Positions 44,341-55,233 of a stretch of DNA of 64,000 nucleotides are shown here, piece after piece (the first letter of the stretch is position 1; each line of letters starts with the position of its first letter). The notes beneath the pieces were generated by a model. The model made no database searches. It was not told the DNA's origin and saw nothing but the letters and a program-made list of their open reading frames with translations. The DNA comes from Cladopsammia gracilis. Lineage: Eukaryota; Cnidaria; Anthozoa; Scleractinia; Dendrophylliidae. The translations under genes were made by a program, and so were the position numbers. Location of the stretch: assembly GCA_022457155.1 (NCBI GenBank), contig JAJGOT010000432.1, positions 612,501-676,500 on the forward strand. The letters are read 5' to 3'.

Positions 44341-46337
44341 ATGTCCTCAATTCAGAGCTTGTAAAGGTTGAATAGCTTTGACACTTTAATAAACCAACCA
44401 GTGACTGCTAAAAAAACCCACACACAATGAAAGGGGCTGCTGTTTTTTGGTCAAAATAACTGTGTTATAAAAATATAAAGTTATGACTAATTTGCATCAA
44501 TCGTTTGATTGTGCACGATATGAATTCTCAGAAGAGAGAACAAACCATTATAAAAAACAAAGCAATACTTTATTAACAAATAAAAAACAAAGCAATACTT
44601 TATTTATTTTTAGAGATATTTTAAGAAATAACGTCGAAAGTTAGGCTTTTTAATCCATTTGGATCGATGCCATCTGTAGCAAAAAACACTTGTTAATAAC
44701 TGGCTGGATCGCCATATATTTTTAGCGGGTTCCTGTTAATACAAAATTACACTTTTTTGTGTTTCATTTCAAAGTGACAGATATAGCTGGGCCGTAAAAG
44801 GCATAATGATGGCCCCTCTATTAGCAGTCAAAAAGTGTTTATAATAGAAACTATCCGTACCTTGACAGATGTTTGGGCCTTGTCATAAATTATTATAATA
44901 CCGAAGCGAGCAGTGCAACAGAACAATATAAACCACATGTAATTCATTTTCATTTTATCTGAGATGTGGTTGCAAAATTTCTTCCTAAAATTTTGTTTTC
45001 AAAAATAGCCCTAAAACATGCTGATAATGGCCCCTGATTTATCAAGATTCAAATCTAACTTCGATATAACGGCCAGAAATATTAGATAGATAGTGTGGAT
45101 ATTCATCGGCCCTTTGTTTCTATACTTTTTCAGTTTGCCGACGCGGTTTTCCGGTATACATAAGTAAGTCTTTGTTTCGTGGGAAAGCGACGAGAATTTG
45201 CACTAGACGACAGGCAAATATTTAAGTAAGTTACCCATATGAAAAGGCATTATCCCTACGGGCTGAATTCGCCATCTTGCCACATGCATATGTTAAAACA
45301 TCTTGGCGGCGAGAATTTTGGATGATTTTTTTTTAACCTAAAATCGTTTTTGTCTTAAAACTCTCGCATTGTCCAGCAATGAGAAAAGTTAAAAATAAAT
45401 TACCGGTTGTATATGGGCACAAATATTGGTAAAGAGCTCGTAAAAACAGCTGATTGTTCCTTCAGCCAGCTGACTTGTCATGAGATTAGTGCTCAATTGT
45501 TGCTTTTATTGACACACGCCGAAAATGAAAGACACCAAATGTATTTTTACCGCAAGCAATTTTTCTCTTAAGCCTTTAGAACAAAAAAATAATCCTATGT
45601 ATCAGGATTGCTCGAGTGCGTTTTTGTTAGGCAATTTTGGAAAGCATAAAGAAAGAGGTGCTATTCACTTATAAATCGCGCGCAGCGTCGCTAGGTAACG
45701 AAAGTCACCTTTTGTTTCAGGGGATTTGGTTGGGCTAAAAATAGAACCGTCGTGTTGTTAATTCTGTTTGGTTCTCGCGGAATAAATAATAAAGCAAGCG
45801 TGGCTTGATAACATTGGGACATTAATAAATAAATTAGGTTCTACGCTTCGCTGTTTCACCACAACAAGCCACAAAGTTTTAATTGGGTTGCCTTGTCGGA
45901 AAAAACCTTGCTTTATCTTTGCCCATGGGAGGTGTTGCGGTTTACAATCATTTTGCGGCGCGGCGAAAGTTTCGAATTTACTTTAGAGGCGGAGCTTTAG
46001 TTCTATTTTTATCTGACCTTTTCAGGACAAGCAAACAATACTGAAAGTCGCGTCTAGCTTATTTGAATAGGTGGCTAAATTTAGCAAAACGACAAGATTG
46101 AAAGTGGGCCATCGTTTCTATAATAAGCACTGAATCCGAACTGTTGTACAGATCGACACAGGGTATCTCGGACAAGAAGTACGAACGACAAAGAAGTTTC
46201 AGAAAAGAACTTGATTTTACACTGGAAGAAAAATATTTATCACTAACAAGACTTAACGCGTTCAAATACTATCTTCCCGAACGGCAGTGTTTTGAGCGCA
46301 GTACTGAACTTTATTGTCCGCGGTGCGCTTGCGGGAA
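44341..46337. other. Intergenic stretch upstream of the 46338 gene
   Basis: No gene seen. The last 400 bp before the ATG presumably hold its promoter, but I cannot point to a specific element. Confidence 0.45.
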
Positions 46338-46697
46338 ATGGTTTGCAACAGTGTTTCGGAAATGAATGAAGCAACACATCAATGTGGTCGTCCTAGAAGC
46401 AACTCGGAGCCGGTGGTGCGACAGAGAAGAAGAAACTCTATTGTTTTAACTCCTGCCGTTTTGAATGAATATGCGCGAGGCGAAGAGGATGCAGCAATGT
46501 TCAAAAGACAATATGAACAAGCTTACTACAATGTATACGGTTCACCAACTCCTTTAAACAACGTAGCTGCTACTGATGTGACAATTCCATGGAGCGACCA
46601 AACAGTTTACTCGCGATATTGCTCTGATCCGCGACTCAATGCTTTGGGCTTCTTCGACGCTCGAAGACGGGCTGCTTCGCGTTGTTCAAATCCATGA
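46338..46697 (+). CDS. Small intronless gene of unknown function, 119 aa (or 111 aa from 46362)
   Basis: Open frame from ATG 46338; a second ATG at 46362 gives MNEATHQCG. I recognise no family, but the composition is protein-like rather than random. RSNSEP fits the classical mode 1 14-3-3 site (R-S-x-pS-x-P). RRRNSIVLTP seven residues later is a basophilic kinase site of PKA type. Next comes a likely helix (NEYARGEEDAAMFKRQYEQAYYNVYG), then a Pro/Thr-rich link and an Arg-rich end. No signal peptide or membrane segment, so probably cytosolic or nuclear. AATAAA follows at 46820, 123 bp after the stop, consistent with a short real transcript. It could also be the last exon of a longer gene. Confidence 0.55.
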   Translation: MVCNSVSEMNEATHQCGRPRSNSEPVVRQRRRNSIVLTPAVLNEYARGEEDAAMFKRQYEQAYYNVYGSPTPLNNVAATDVTIPWSDQTVYSRYCSDPRLNALGFFDARRRAASRCSNP

Positions 46698-46819
46698 ACT
46701 GTTTGAAATGCTACGGTTGGAAACACGGCTAGCTGTAAATTCAAAGACTGAAGAAATCATGAAGAAATCGAAAATGAACGCAGATTGTTTTGGGGCCTCG
46801 TCCAAAAGGTCCCCAAGAA

Positions 46820-46825
46820 AAATAA
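46820..46825 (+). terminator. Poly(A) signal AATAAA of the 46338 gene
   Basis: Canonical hexamer 123 bp after the stop codon. Confidence 0.5.
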
Positions 46826-49201
46826 ACAATTAGCAAAGCTGATGAGAGTGGCGGCTCCTTGAGATGGTACTTCTTCATTTCGCATACGGTTTCATTTAGA
46901 AAGTTGTAGATAATGAATATGTTCGATGGATGGCAGAGAACACACAGAAAAACTACTTCACGCTTGTCCTTAGTGAATTTAACTATGGCTGTATTCATGG
47001 ACGGTCTTTGTGGAAGCCAACAAGTGAAAAACTCAGACAGACCGATAAAGTTATCTTTCAAGAAATGTTAACTGGGCATGCTTTAAAATTTCAATATTCT
47101 TTAATTTTGCGGAGAATGTTCAACGTTATCAATTCGTTATTTTTATGTTTGTAGGAAAATCCCAATTGTGCTCTGTAGGACCGGCAACTAACCGATATGG
47201 GGCTTCGGTTACCAAATGTAAATAACATACGTACTGACAAACCCTAAGCTGAAATGGCCGGCTGGGAAAATTGGAATAAAGTATAAATAAGCCATGTGAG
47301 TGGTTGACAATGTTTTTATGCAACAATCCTTTAGTAACCACATTTTTCAAACATTTCGCTTTCAATTAACCCTTATTTTCTCCGACAAATAACAGGTACA
47401 CGAGGGCGTATTTTCAGTGTTTCACTTTCATTTTTAAAACATTTTTCAAGAGGAGCTAATTTCCCATAGCAACAAATTCATCTTTAATTTTAGATTATGG
47501 AAGAAACTGCAAAAAAGCGACAATGCTTGCAGCACGGCGAGAAATTTCTCGATGTTTATATCAAAAACTTTGCTAATTGAATCTTTTACAGACGCAAACA
47601 AAAATCGCTATTTTTTGTTTGTTTGGACGACTCGTTATTCTGGTGCTTTCTGCATACGAGAATGCTTTCAGCAACGACGATAAGCATAAAATTTAGCGAT
47701 AGTTAATTGTTTCCTCAGCCCTTAGGCCACATCGGGCGTTGGACAAATTCCCATTTTAGAAAATAAAAATATCATGCTTTGTTTTTAAAGAAAGATGAAG
47801 AACACTTTGTCGGCATTTACTGGCCTATTCAGTACTAAGGTTATAACAATATTTGAGGTCCATACCTATTATAAATGAAGTTGAGTTCAAGCGCGTAGTT
47901 ACCGAACAATTTCGATATGCGTGCATGTTAAATCTTCTGACATGTTGTTCTGTGATTGCAATCAGCTCGGAAGGCCTTCTCTTTTCCCAAATGTCAGTCA
48001 AAGGAAAGATATTCGCATAAATTGGATTTTATCTACCTGATACGCGGGCAAAATTCAAAACGTTACATACTGTTTACCAAGGAGATGTAAGTTTCTAGAA
48101 GGAGTTTATTGCATGGAATAAAATATTCCAAAACACTGTAATTAAGACAATCATACATTACATACACGTGGCGAATTAAAATTTAACTTGTCTTCGAGTT
48201 TTTTCTAGAAAATCGTAGCTTCAATCCGGATAACAATTAGAAATTATCTCGACGCCCTCTTCACAAGAGACCATGAAACCACGATCTAATCGATATCAGA
48301 AATTGCTTGTTCTGAAACACGAACATAACTTTTAAGTACTCACATAATTGCTTTAGCTTAGAGAGCTTTTGTGTCTGGCCAGTGAAGCGTTCGATTTTTA
48401 TTTATTGAAAATACCTGATTGGCTTACACGGCTCTTTATCAATTAATATTTCTGGGGTCTCACTTCAATTTCCGGTTTCGAAATCAAATCAGGACCGTAA
48501 ATAAAGCTCGCGGTTTTTAATCTGCACCATAACAATTTTGTTTACTCTTTTTGAAAACTATGACGCATGAAAATAAATCATGGCTAATTTTGTTCACAGC
48601 CTTCGTGTTTTCACGTTTTATTCAATGTTGCTCTACAAATGACCAGACCACAAAAAAATTATTTAGTTCGAAGTCGTTTCTAATTCTGTTTATTTCTTGG
48701 TTTTGTGGAAACTGTTGTTGGTTAGCTGTTGTGTTGTGGTGTGGGTATTGTTGAATCTTTTGTTTTACGTCGCATCCACAACACCAACAAACTGCCTCAA
48801 TTCTGTACTTTGGCTCGACGACAACCTGTCAGGTTTATATTCTAGAATAAAAGTGAAAAAAGCAAGACCTTTTTCGTAAAGAATACAGGATTTTATTATA
48901 CCGCCTCTTGGCGTCCCTAATTGCTTCTGATAAACGTTCATTGTATCTAACCCCTGTTTCCCAAGGTGTGGTCGTACCATGAGCCTTTTATTTACTTGTT
49001 TAATATGTTTGCGGCCAAAGGTTGCAGAATGCCCCCCTTTAGATTGATCAAATCCAAAAATAGCTCTATTTTTGTGACCCTAAATGATTTGTGGCGTCCC
49101 GCGAGCGGCATCTTTCACTTTTACGGGTTATTTTGCAAGGCAAAGCCAAGTAATGAACTGCTCATTAGCTTTCACTTTATAATAAATGATCATATGATAT
49201 A
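46826..49201. other. Intergenic stretch, no certain gene
   Basis: A frame at 48558 (MTHENKSWLILFTAFVFSRF) has a signal-like N-terminus but runs into a segment (TTGAATCTTTTGTTTTACGT) repeated at 54318, so it was not accepted. Nothing else is supported. Confidence 0.45.
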
Positions 49202-49475
49202 CAGCAGTTTTCATTTGAGTGTCGTAAAACCAAAACCAAAGTAATTACTCTGACCAATCACAGCAATCGTAAACAATCCAATGAACCAATCAGAGGTCGA
49301 AGTAATTATATGTCGCCGGCGCCAAGCGCGGGAAAACGCGTGCGAGCAAGTCACGATTGGTTTTGGTTTTACTTCTGATTCGTGGAGAAAGTGGCACGAG
49401 ATTTTTTAGCCAATCAAAAAGCGTAGCAATGCAAAACTAAAGCAATTGTGTAATTACTTTAGAAAACTGCTCTTA
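49202..49475. mobile_element. MITE with GCAGTTTTC / GAAAACTGC ends
   Basis: Complete copy of the family split at 41207-42396. Ends CAGTTTTCATTTGAG / TTTAGAAAACTGCTC, with AAAACCAAAACC near the left and a CAATCACAG / GATTGG inner region. Confidence 0.7.
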
Positions 49476-49595
49476 CCAAGAGAGCTAGTTCATCCTCTCT
49501 TGATATTAAAGAAATAAAAAACGCGCCGAGTGCATTATTGAGTTATATAAGCACGCGGGAATTTTTAAGAAATCACAGACTCAAATGTAAGATAT

Positions 49596-49640
49596 GCCAT
49601 GCTGATGAGTCCTAACCAGGGCGAAACAGCTGTCCATGGC
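49596..49640 (+). ncRNA. Hammerhead ribozyme, type I, complete
   Basis: Helix I: GCCATG (49596-49601) pairs with CATGGC (49635-49640). Core CTGATGA at 49602-49608. Helix II: GTCC (49609-49612), loop TAACCA, GGGC (49619-49622). Core GAAA at 49623-49626. Helix III: the palindrome ACAG-CTGT with no loop, ending in the UC cleavage dinucleotide at 49633-49634. All conserved core bases are present. A loop-less short helix III is typical of hammerheads in Penelope-like elements and animal retrozymes, where two copies pair. TTATATAAG lies about 50 bp upstream. TCAAATGTAAGA occurs both just before (about 49582) and about 154 bp later, hinting at a repeat unit. Confidence 0.85.
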
Positions 49641-49972
49641 TGCCACTGCCCGGGTGATATGGCTGTGCGCATGCGTAAGGTACTGGCCAGGCCGCGGGGT
49701 AGGTGTTCGAGTGTGTCACTTGCTTTTTTCATATTTCAAATGTAAGAACACTTTGTACAGGGCGCATAATAAACAGCATGCAGCACCATGCCGCACCATG
49801 CCACCTGAAAGTACTGCTCAGTAGCTTTCATTTGAATGGTCACACTTAAGGATTTCGTGCACAGACTCAAAAGTTAGAACCACAGTGGGAGACTAAGGAA
49901 AGTACTGCTCAGTAGCTTTGATTTGAATGGTCACACGTTAGGGTTTCATCCACTGACTTAGAAGTTACGGAA

Positions 49973-50128
49973 TACAAAACTGAATGCAAGGCTGGCACTA
50001 CGGCAAAGGGCAGATTTATTAATGGCCAATATTTCGACTAATTGTACTAGTCCTCCTCAGGGCCAGGGCTATACTAATAAATAAATCTGCCCTTTGCCGT
50101 AGTGCCAGCCTTGCATTCAGTTTTGTAT
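49973..50128. repeat. Long hairpin with a hammerhead-like loop
   Basis: ACAAAACTGAATGCAAGGCT through GGGCAGATTTATTA on the left is matched almost perfectly in reverse complement at 50084-50128. The 60-bp loop holds, on the minus strand (50023-50065), TGGCC, CTGAGGA, a GACTA/TAGTC stem, GAAA and GGCCA: a hammerhead layout with one core change (CTGAGGA for CTGATGA). Confidence 0.88.
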
Positions 50129-50407
50129 TTTCACATTCAAGTGACGCCTGGCACGAGATCTTTCACAAGGAAGATCCGGCAACTACCAGCAAGTTTAATT
50201 TCTGCGTCGTGTGGACCTCTGCATTCAAAGGTTTTTTTAAAAGTTAGAACTAGGAGTAATCGGGGATTAATGAAGTGCGTTCGAAATTGCTAGAACATAA
50301 TGACTTAGGTACAATGACATACTTATAAGCTTTATAAAGTAAAACGTTTTATGTGTAATACGAAAATATGATCGATGATGTAAGCTACATGTATCAGTAT
50401 GTAACAA

Positions 50408-50598
50408 CTAGCAGTAATCATAGATTATAATTACGGAGACGCGTTCGAAGGAATTTCCGGCGGAAATGAACCCCTTGAAAAAAAGCAATAGGGGCGGCCA
50501 TTTGGAAAAAGGTCTCCAAAAAATCTCAAATTTTACTGCACATAAACCACAGGACAACCAACACGAAATTAGGATTGCGTTCTTCGAACGCGATTAAT
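50408..50598. mobile_element. Repeat with CGCGTTCGAAGGAATTTCC ends, copy 2
   Basis: Same family as 24834-25022 with better ends: CGCGTTCGAAGGAA / TTCTTCGAACGCG. Confidence 0.8.
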
Positions 50599-50703
50599 AC
50601 ATAGATTAAGTTTTCAATATAATTTCAACTAGAATACAACTTTGTTAAAGATAGGTAAACGATTTTTCGTTTGTCTCACGATGGAGTCACTTTAAGATGT
50701 TGA

Positions 50704-50748
50704 TCGCGACGTTTCGACTGCTATACTGCTAGTCTTCATCAGGCAATG
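50704..50748 (-). ncRNA. Hammerhead ribozyme, type I, second copy
   Basis: Read on the minus strand: helix I ATTGC with GCGAT (one G-U pair), core CTGATGA (50737-50743), helix II GACT/AGTC around a long loop, core GAAA, a 2-bp palindromic helix III (ACGT) and UC cleavage site. The helices are weaker than in the 49596 copy, but all core positions are intact. Confidence 0.68.
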
Positions 50749-51719
50749 AGGTCGATTGGTTATGTGTCGCTTATGTAGCACGTTGGCTTGTCGCTATTGG
50801 TGCATTTCGATCCATTATTATTCCGAAAAGATGTTGTTCCCTCTCCGGTCCGATTTGATATCGGTCGGCTGTTATGCTTCTTGATTGTAGGCATCCACGC
50901 TTCGGGAATTTCAATTCCACTATCTCTGTTGATGTTTGTTAAAATTACATAGTTGAAGGCTCAATAAAGTAGAATGTTTTGATCTACTGTGTAACACGAC
51001 TGGTGGGCTACATGTAACATACAATAAGTTTTAAATAAAGCTTCAACAGCTGGAATATGATCGATTTTGGTATTAAAATTAGATCACTCGAGCTCGGTTC
51101 ATTTGTGGCAATTAATTCAGTCGCAATTTTAGCGCGCGCTAATACAGATGTTTTTACAGTTCCCAATACAGTTGTTCAAAACCAATCATCGTTTTCTCTC
51201 AAAATGACAATTTTACTCGCCATATGATCGCGAGATTAATTCGCTATTTTAGCGCGCGCTAACACAGTTGATTTTACAGTTACTAATACAGTTGTACATG
51301 TTCAGACCTATCCTGACCACGCAGAATTCTACAACTACTGCCGCTGACGATACATACTGCATCCTCACTCAAAATCATAGTCCACGAAAAAGTCCACGAA
51401 ATCCTCAAAACGATCTAAAGTGCCCAGGTCTCACTCGGTCAAATGAAACACAGGGAGCCTGTCGCGATTAGAGTGCTGCTCGTCAAAGGGCTCGCAGCAA
51501 TAAGTCTAGTCAAGAGTACATCGAGCCATGATGTTGATTTTGTTGATGGATGATACAGATTTTTAAATTCTTTGCGGGAGGTGCTTGATGTCATCCACAA
51601 ATTTTCTTCTTTGTCTTCCTTAGAATCTTTTACCTGCAACGTTTCCCTGCAAAATCGATTCTGAGTTTCCAACCCGAATGATGTGATCAAAGTACAATAG
51701 TTGCGTTTAATATATTGTT

Positions 51720-51960
51720 ACGAATTATGATTGGCCAATATATTTCGCGTCACTTTCTCAACTAATCAGAGGTATCACCAAAAGCCAAAACCAATCGTGA
51801 CTTGGTCGCACGCGTTTTCTCGCGCTTCGCGCCGGGTACATACACATGCATGTATTAGCTTCACGTTCTGATTGTGTGCGACTGTTGTGATTGGTCAGAG
51901 TAGTATTAATTTTGGTTTTAGCTTTGCGGTACCAAATTGAAAACGGCTCTAATTAGCTTG
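51720..51960. mobile_element. Relative of the GAGCAGTTTTC-end MITE
   Basis: Shares AACCAATCGTGACTTGGTCG-like and CGCGTTTTCTCGCGC blocks with 49202-49475 in inverted orientation, and GGTTTTAGCTTTG ... GAAAACGGCTCT at the right end. Confidence 0.6.
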
Positions 51961-51971
51961 TGAACAGGCTC

Positions 51972-52472
51972 CACGCCGGGCCAGGAGCAAGCAAAATCGG
52001 GCCATTTCAAACGTGGTCCTAAATAACTTTCTATGTTTTCATCCGATTAATCCAAAATTTTAGACCAGAACAGATCTCCTGATTGCCGAGGTACGCAACA
52101 TTTTGGTTTTTCATTTTAACGGATTTTTTTGGCGGGAAAATGACGTCACTAACTTGGCGCCAAAATTTAAATGCCACATTTTGAAATATTTCATTACTGA
52201 TTCTGAAAGAGCATGTTTCCACGACTCCAAAACTGAAGAGATAACTGAAATATCTTAATTAAGTCCAAAGTTATAATCACTTGAAGTTTCAATTTGTGCT
52301 ATTTTTAGTAACAAAATGGCGGGAATTTCAAAATCTTTTGATATCTTGCGTACCTCGGCAATCAGGAGATCTGTTCTGGTCTAAAATTTTGGATTCATCG
52401 GATGAAAACATAGAAAGTTATTTATGACCGCGTTTGAAATGGCCCGATTTTGCTTGCTCCTGGCCCGGCGTG
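51972..52472. mobile_element. 501-bp element with 150-bp inverted ends, CACGCCGGGCCAGGAGCAAG
   Basis: CACGCCGGGCCAGGAGCAAG at the left; the right end is its reverse complement. The inverted arms run through GATCTCCTGATTGCCGAGGT. No coding sequence. A partial, rearranged copy is at 9820-10255. Confidence 0.88.
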
Positions 52473-53082
52473 TCCTTTAGGGGCTTAAAGGAAATCAGCG
52501 AGCGGAGCGAATTGGACGGCTCTAGCGGAGTGACCCGGGGGGGAGGGGTGTGTTATCATGTATCGCTTTGGGCAACCTCGTTCCCAGCGCTTTTTCCTTT
52601 TGGGACTGCGAGTCCTGAGTGTTTGTGTGTGGGTGTACCACAAGAATAAAATATCTTTCATCATGTACAGTGACCCGTCGAAATTTGACTTTTGGGGGGC
52701 AAAGTATTAGACAGTTTAATCGATCTTTATGTAACGTTCGTGTTAGGAAATGCGAAACCCCGCACTCGCATTTAATTTTAGGGCAGGAAAGATTATCATC
52801 TTCTAATCCCGGTCTAATTACACATGAAAAGTAAACAATCTATGATCGGATTAACAGACGGATGTTTACAGTGGTTATAGACTCCACGTTGGTGGCAGAA
52901 AATTACCAAGGGTCACTGAAACCATACCTGCGGTTACACGACGAAGATGATGCTAATTATTACATTATACGATCAACTAAACTCTATAAAACACAGAATA
53001 TCGTTGTTAGTCGCTCATTCTTCTACACAAGTGTTTGTATGGCAACGGCCCTACATATATAAGAGATTTTTGTTTCAACTTT

Positions 53083-53579
53083 AGATGCGCCAGATACGAT
53101 TTAAGAGGAAATGGAACTACTCTACAACAGACCAATTTAATTTTAAGCTTAAAAATTTAGGGGGGAGTCCGCAAACTGTGGAACAGTCTACCGCGCGCAG
53201 GATCTGCGAGAAATGCAGCACATTACCGAATTTAAAAAAAAAGCTCTAATCAGTCTGATCAGCCGTGAGCTCAAATTGATAAATCAACGAAACTGCAAAT
53301 AACGTGTGGCCAACCATAGTGCCATTTCGAAAAGAATGCCTTTTCACATTGTTTGATCGGTCATTGCAGTGGTCTTATCACTGTGTGTACTGATCCAATG
53401 TTTATACGCAATAGATCGTTCACGGTATTTGCAGTTTCGTTGATTTATCAAATAGATAGTTCATTTAACTTTTTTATTTTTTATAGTTCTTTAGTGTGGA
53501 TTTTTCATTTTTCATCATAGATGCAGTTACGTGTTTAAACGAGCTGTAAAGCTCTTAAGTGTTACGTGATTAAAGATTG

Positions 53580-53580
<1 letters not shown>
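53083..53580 (+). mobile_element. Decayed LINE 3' end (CR1/L2-like)
   Basis: Translated pieces (RYDLRGNGTTLQQ, KALISLISRELKLINQRNCK then stop at 53301) match the usual C-terminus of these LINEs. The 3' UTR contains a 174-bp inverted repeat (GATAAATCAACGAAACTGCA at 53277 and its complement at about 53430). It ends in a hairpin GAGCTGTAAAGCTC followed by the CTA microsatellite. Confidence 0.75.
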
Positions 53581-53771
<191 letters not shown>

Positions 53772-53799
53772 GTTGCAACTTTTACGGCTAGGGGGCAAA

Positions 53800-54320
53800 T
53801 TCCATGAACACCCTCGGTCCCCTTTTTAGTTTGTACGCGGCTTTTGTTTGTGACGTTTTGTTATGGGTGATTTGCCTCACAAAGATCGGGTTTGTGCAGT
53901 GCTTAACCCTAAATACTGTAACACTAGTTTACAATATTTAGGGTTAAGCACTGATTCAAATTGGTTAGCTTTTATTTACTGTTGTGGGTGAGAACAATGT
54001 TCGGCGTTCGGCAAAATACCCCTGCCGCAAACCCGACGTTTGTGAGGTAAAGTACGCATAACAAAACGTCACAAACATAAGCGTACAAACTTAAAAGGGA
54101 CCCGAGGGAAAAGTACTGCACAAACCCGATGTTTGTGAGGCAGAGTACGCATGGCAAAACATGACAAATATAAGCGTACAAACTTAAAAGGGAACGGAGG
54201 GAAAAGTACTGATTCAAATTGGTTAACTTTTATTTACTGTTGTGGGTGAGAACAATGTTCGACGTTCGGCAAACGGCAAATTACCCCAGCCGTCGTGTTT
54301 GTGCAGTGCTTGCCGATCTT
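53800..54320. repeat. Compound direct and inverted repeat array
   Basis: CAAACCCGACGTTTGTGAGG, GTACAAACTTAAAAGGGA and TTGGTTAGCTTTTATTTACT each occur twice in direct order at about 53950-54270. An inverted copy of the first blocks lies at 53840-53910. CTTAACCCTAAATA / TATTTAGGGTTAAG forms a further hairpin. Confidence 0.8.
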
Positions 54321-54524
54321 TTGAATCTTTTGTTTTACGTCATTTAGTGATCACACCATCCGCAACACCAAGAAACTACCAGTTTATTTCATGCGTGCTT
54401 CGCCACACAGACTGCGAGTTTGTGTAGTGCTTTCAGCTCGGTTCCCCTTTTAGTTCACACGCTTGCGTTTCTCAAGTTTTGTTTTTCGTGTTTTGTCACA
54501 CAAACATCGAATCAGTTGTGCAGT

Positions 54525-54738
54525 AGGGACACTGTCCCGGCTGAAATAACGTATTTGTCATGAACTGTAATCCACTTCGATCTTTGCAATCCTGCACTTT
54601 AGCTCCAAACTACTGCTTTTGTTTTGCTCTATAGAATATTTTTATCCAGTTGAGTTGTATATTTGGTGGTATCTGGCGTTACAACGTGGAAACAAGTTAA
54701 GATAAATTTTGCTATTTCGGCGGCGGGACAATGTCCCT
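54525..54738. mobile_element. MITE with AGGGACACTGTCCCGGC ends, copy 2
   Basis: Counterpart of 2311-2512, sharing CTCCAAACTACTGCTTTTG and TATATTTGGTGGTAT. Confidence 0.8.
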
Positions 54739-55233
54739 GTAAATATCGGATTTATGCAGTGCTTGCCGCTCGGTTTCGTTCATAGTAGTTTGCTCTGTTG
54801 TATTCTTGAAGGTAAGCGTGCTTCGCATCACAAACGCCGGGTTTGTGCACGGTAATGTTATGCCTCCCATTTTACTCATATTAGTTTTGTATTCTTCAGG
54901 TTTTCTCGTATCGAGTGTTTTGGATTTATATAATTACATGGTTTTGCGCCATCCGCCATCTACTGTTTAATAATTCATCAACTCAGTTGATTTGTATATT
55001 GAGGTTTATAGAGGTGTTCATGTGACTCAAATACCACCTATTGATTTGTCATAACTGTTATGAATTATTAATAGATTTTATAACATTATGTTATTGCTTT
55101 TCTTTTTTCTTGAGAACCTGTCCAAACAGAAAACTGTTGGACGGCCATATTTGCATTCGGTGTATTACAAGCTGCTCTCCAGACAGGAATTACATCGCCC
55201 ATGCTGACATCGATACAAGTCTACCAGCACAAC

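Noticed and set aside
48558..48754. Signal-peptide-like open frame (MTHENKSWLILF...)
   Set aside because: It has a hydrophobic N-terminus but runs into sequence repeated at 54318, has no clear donor or poly(A) signal, and no family resemblance.
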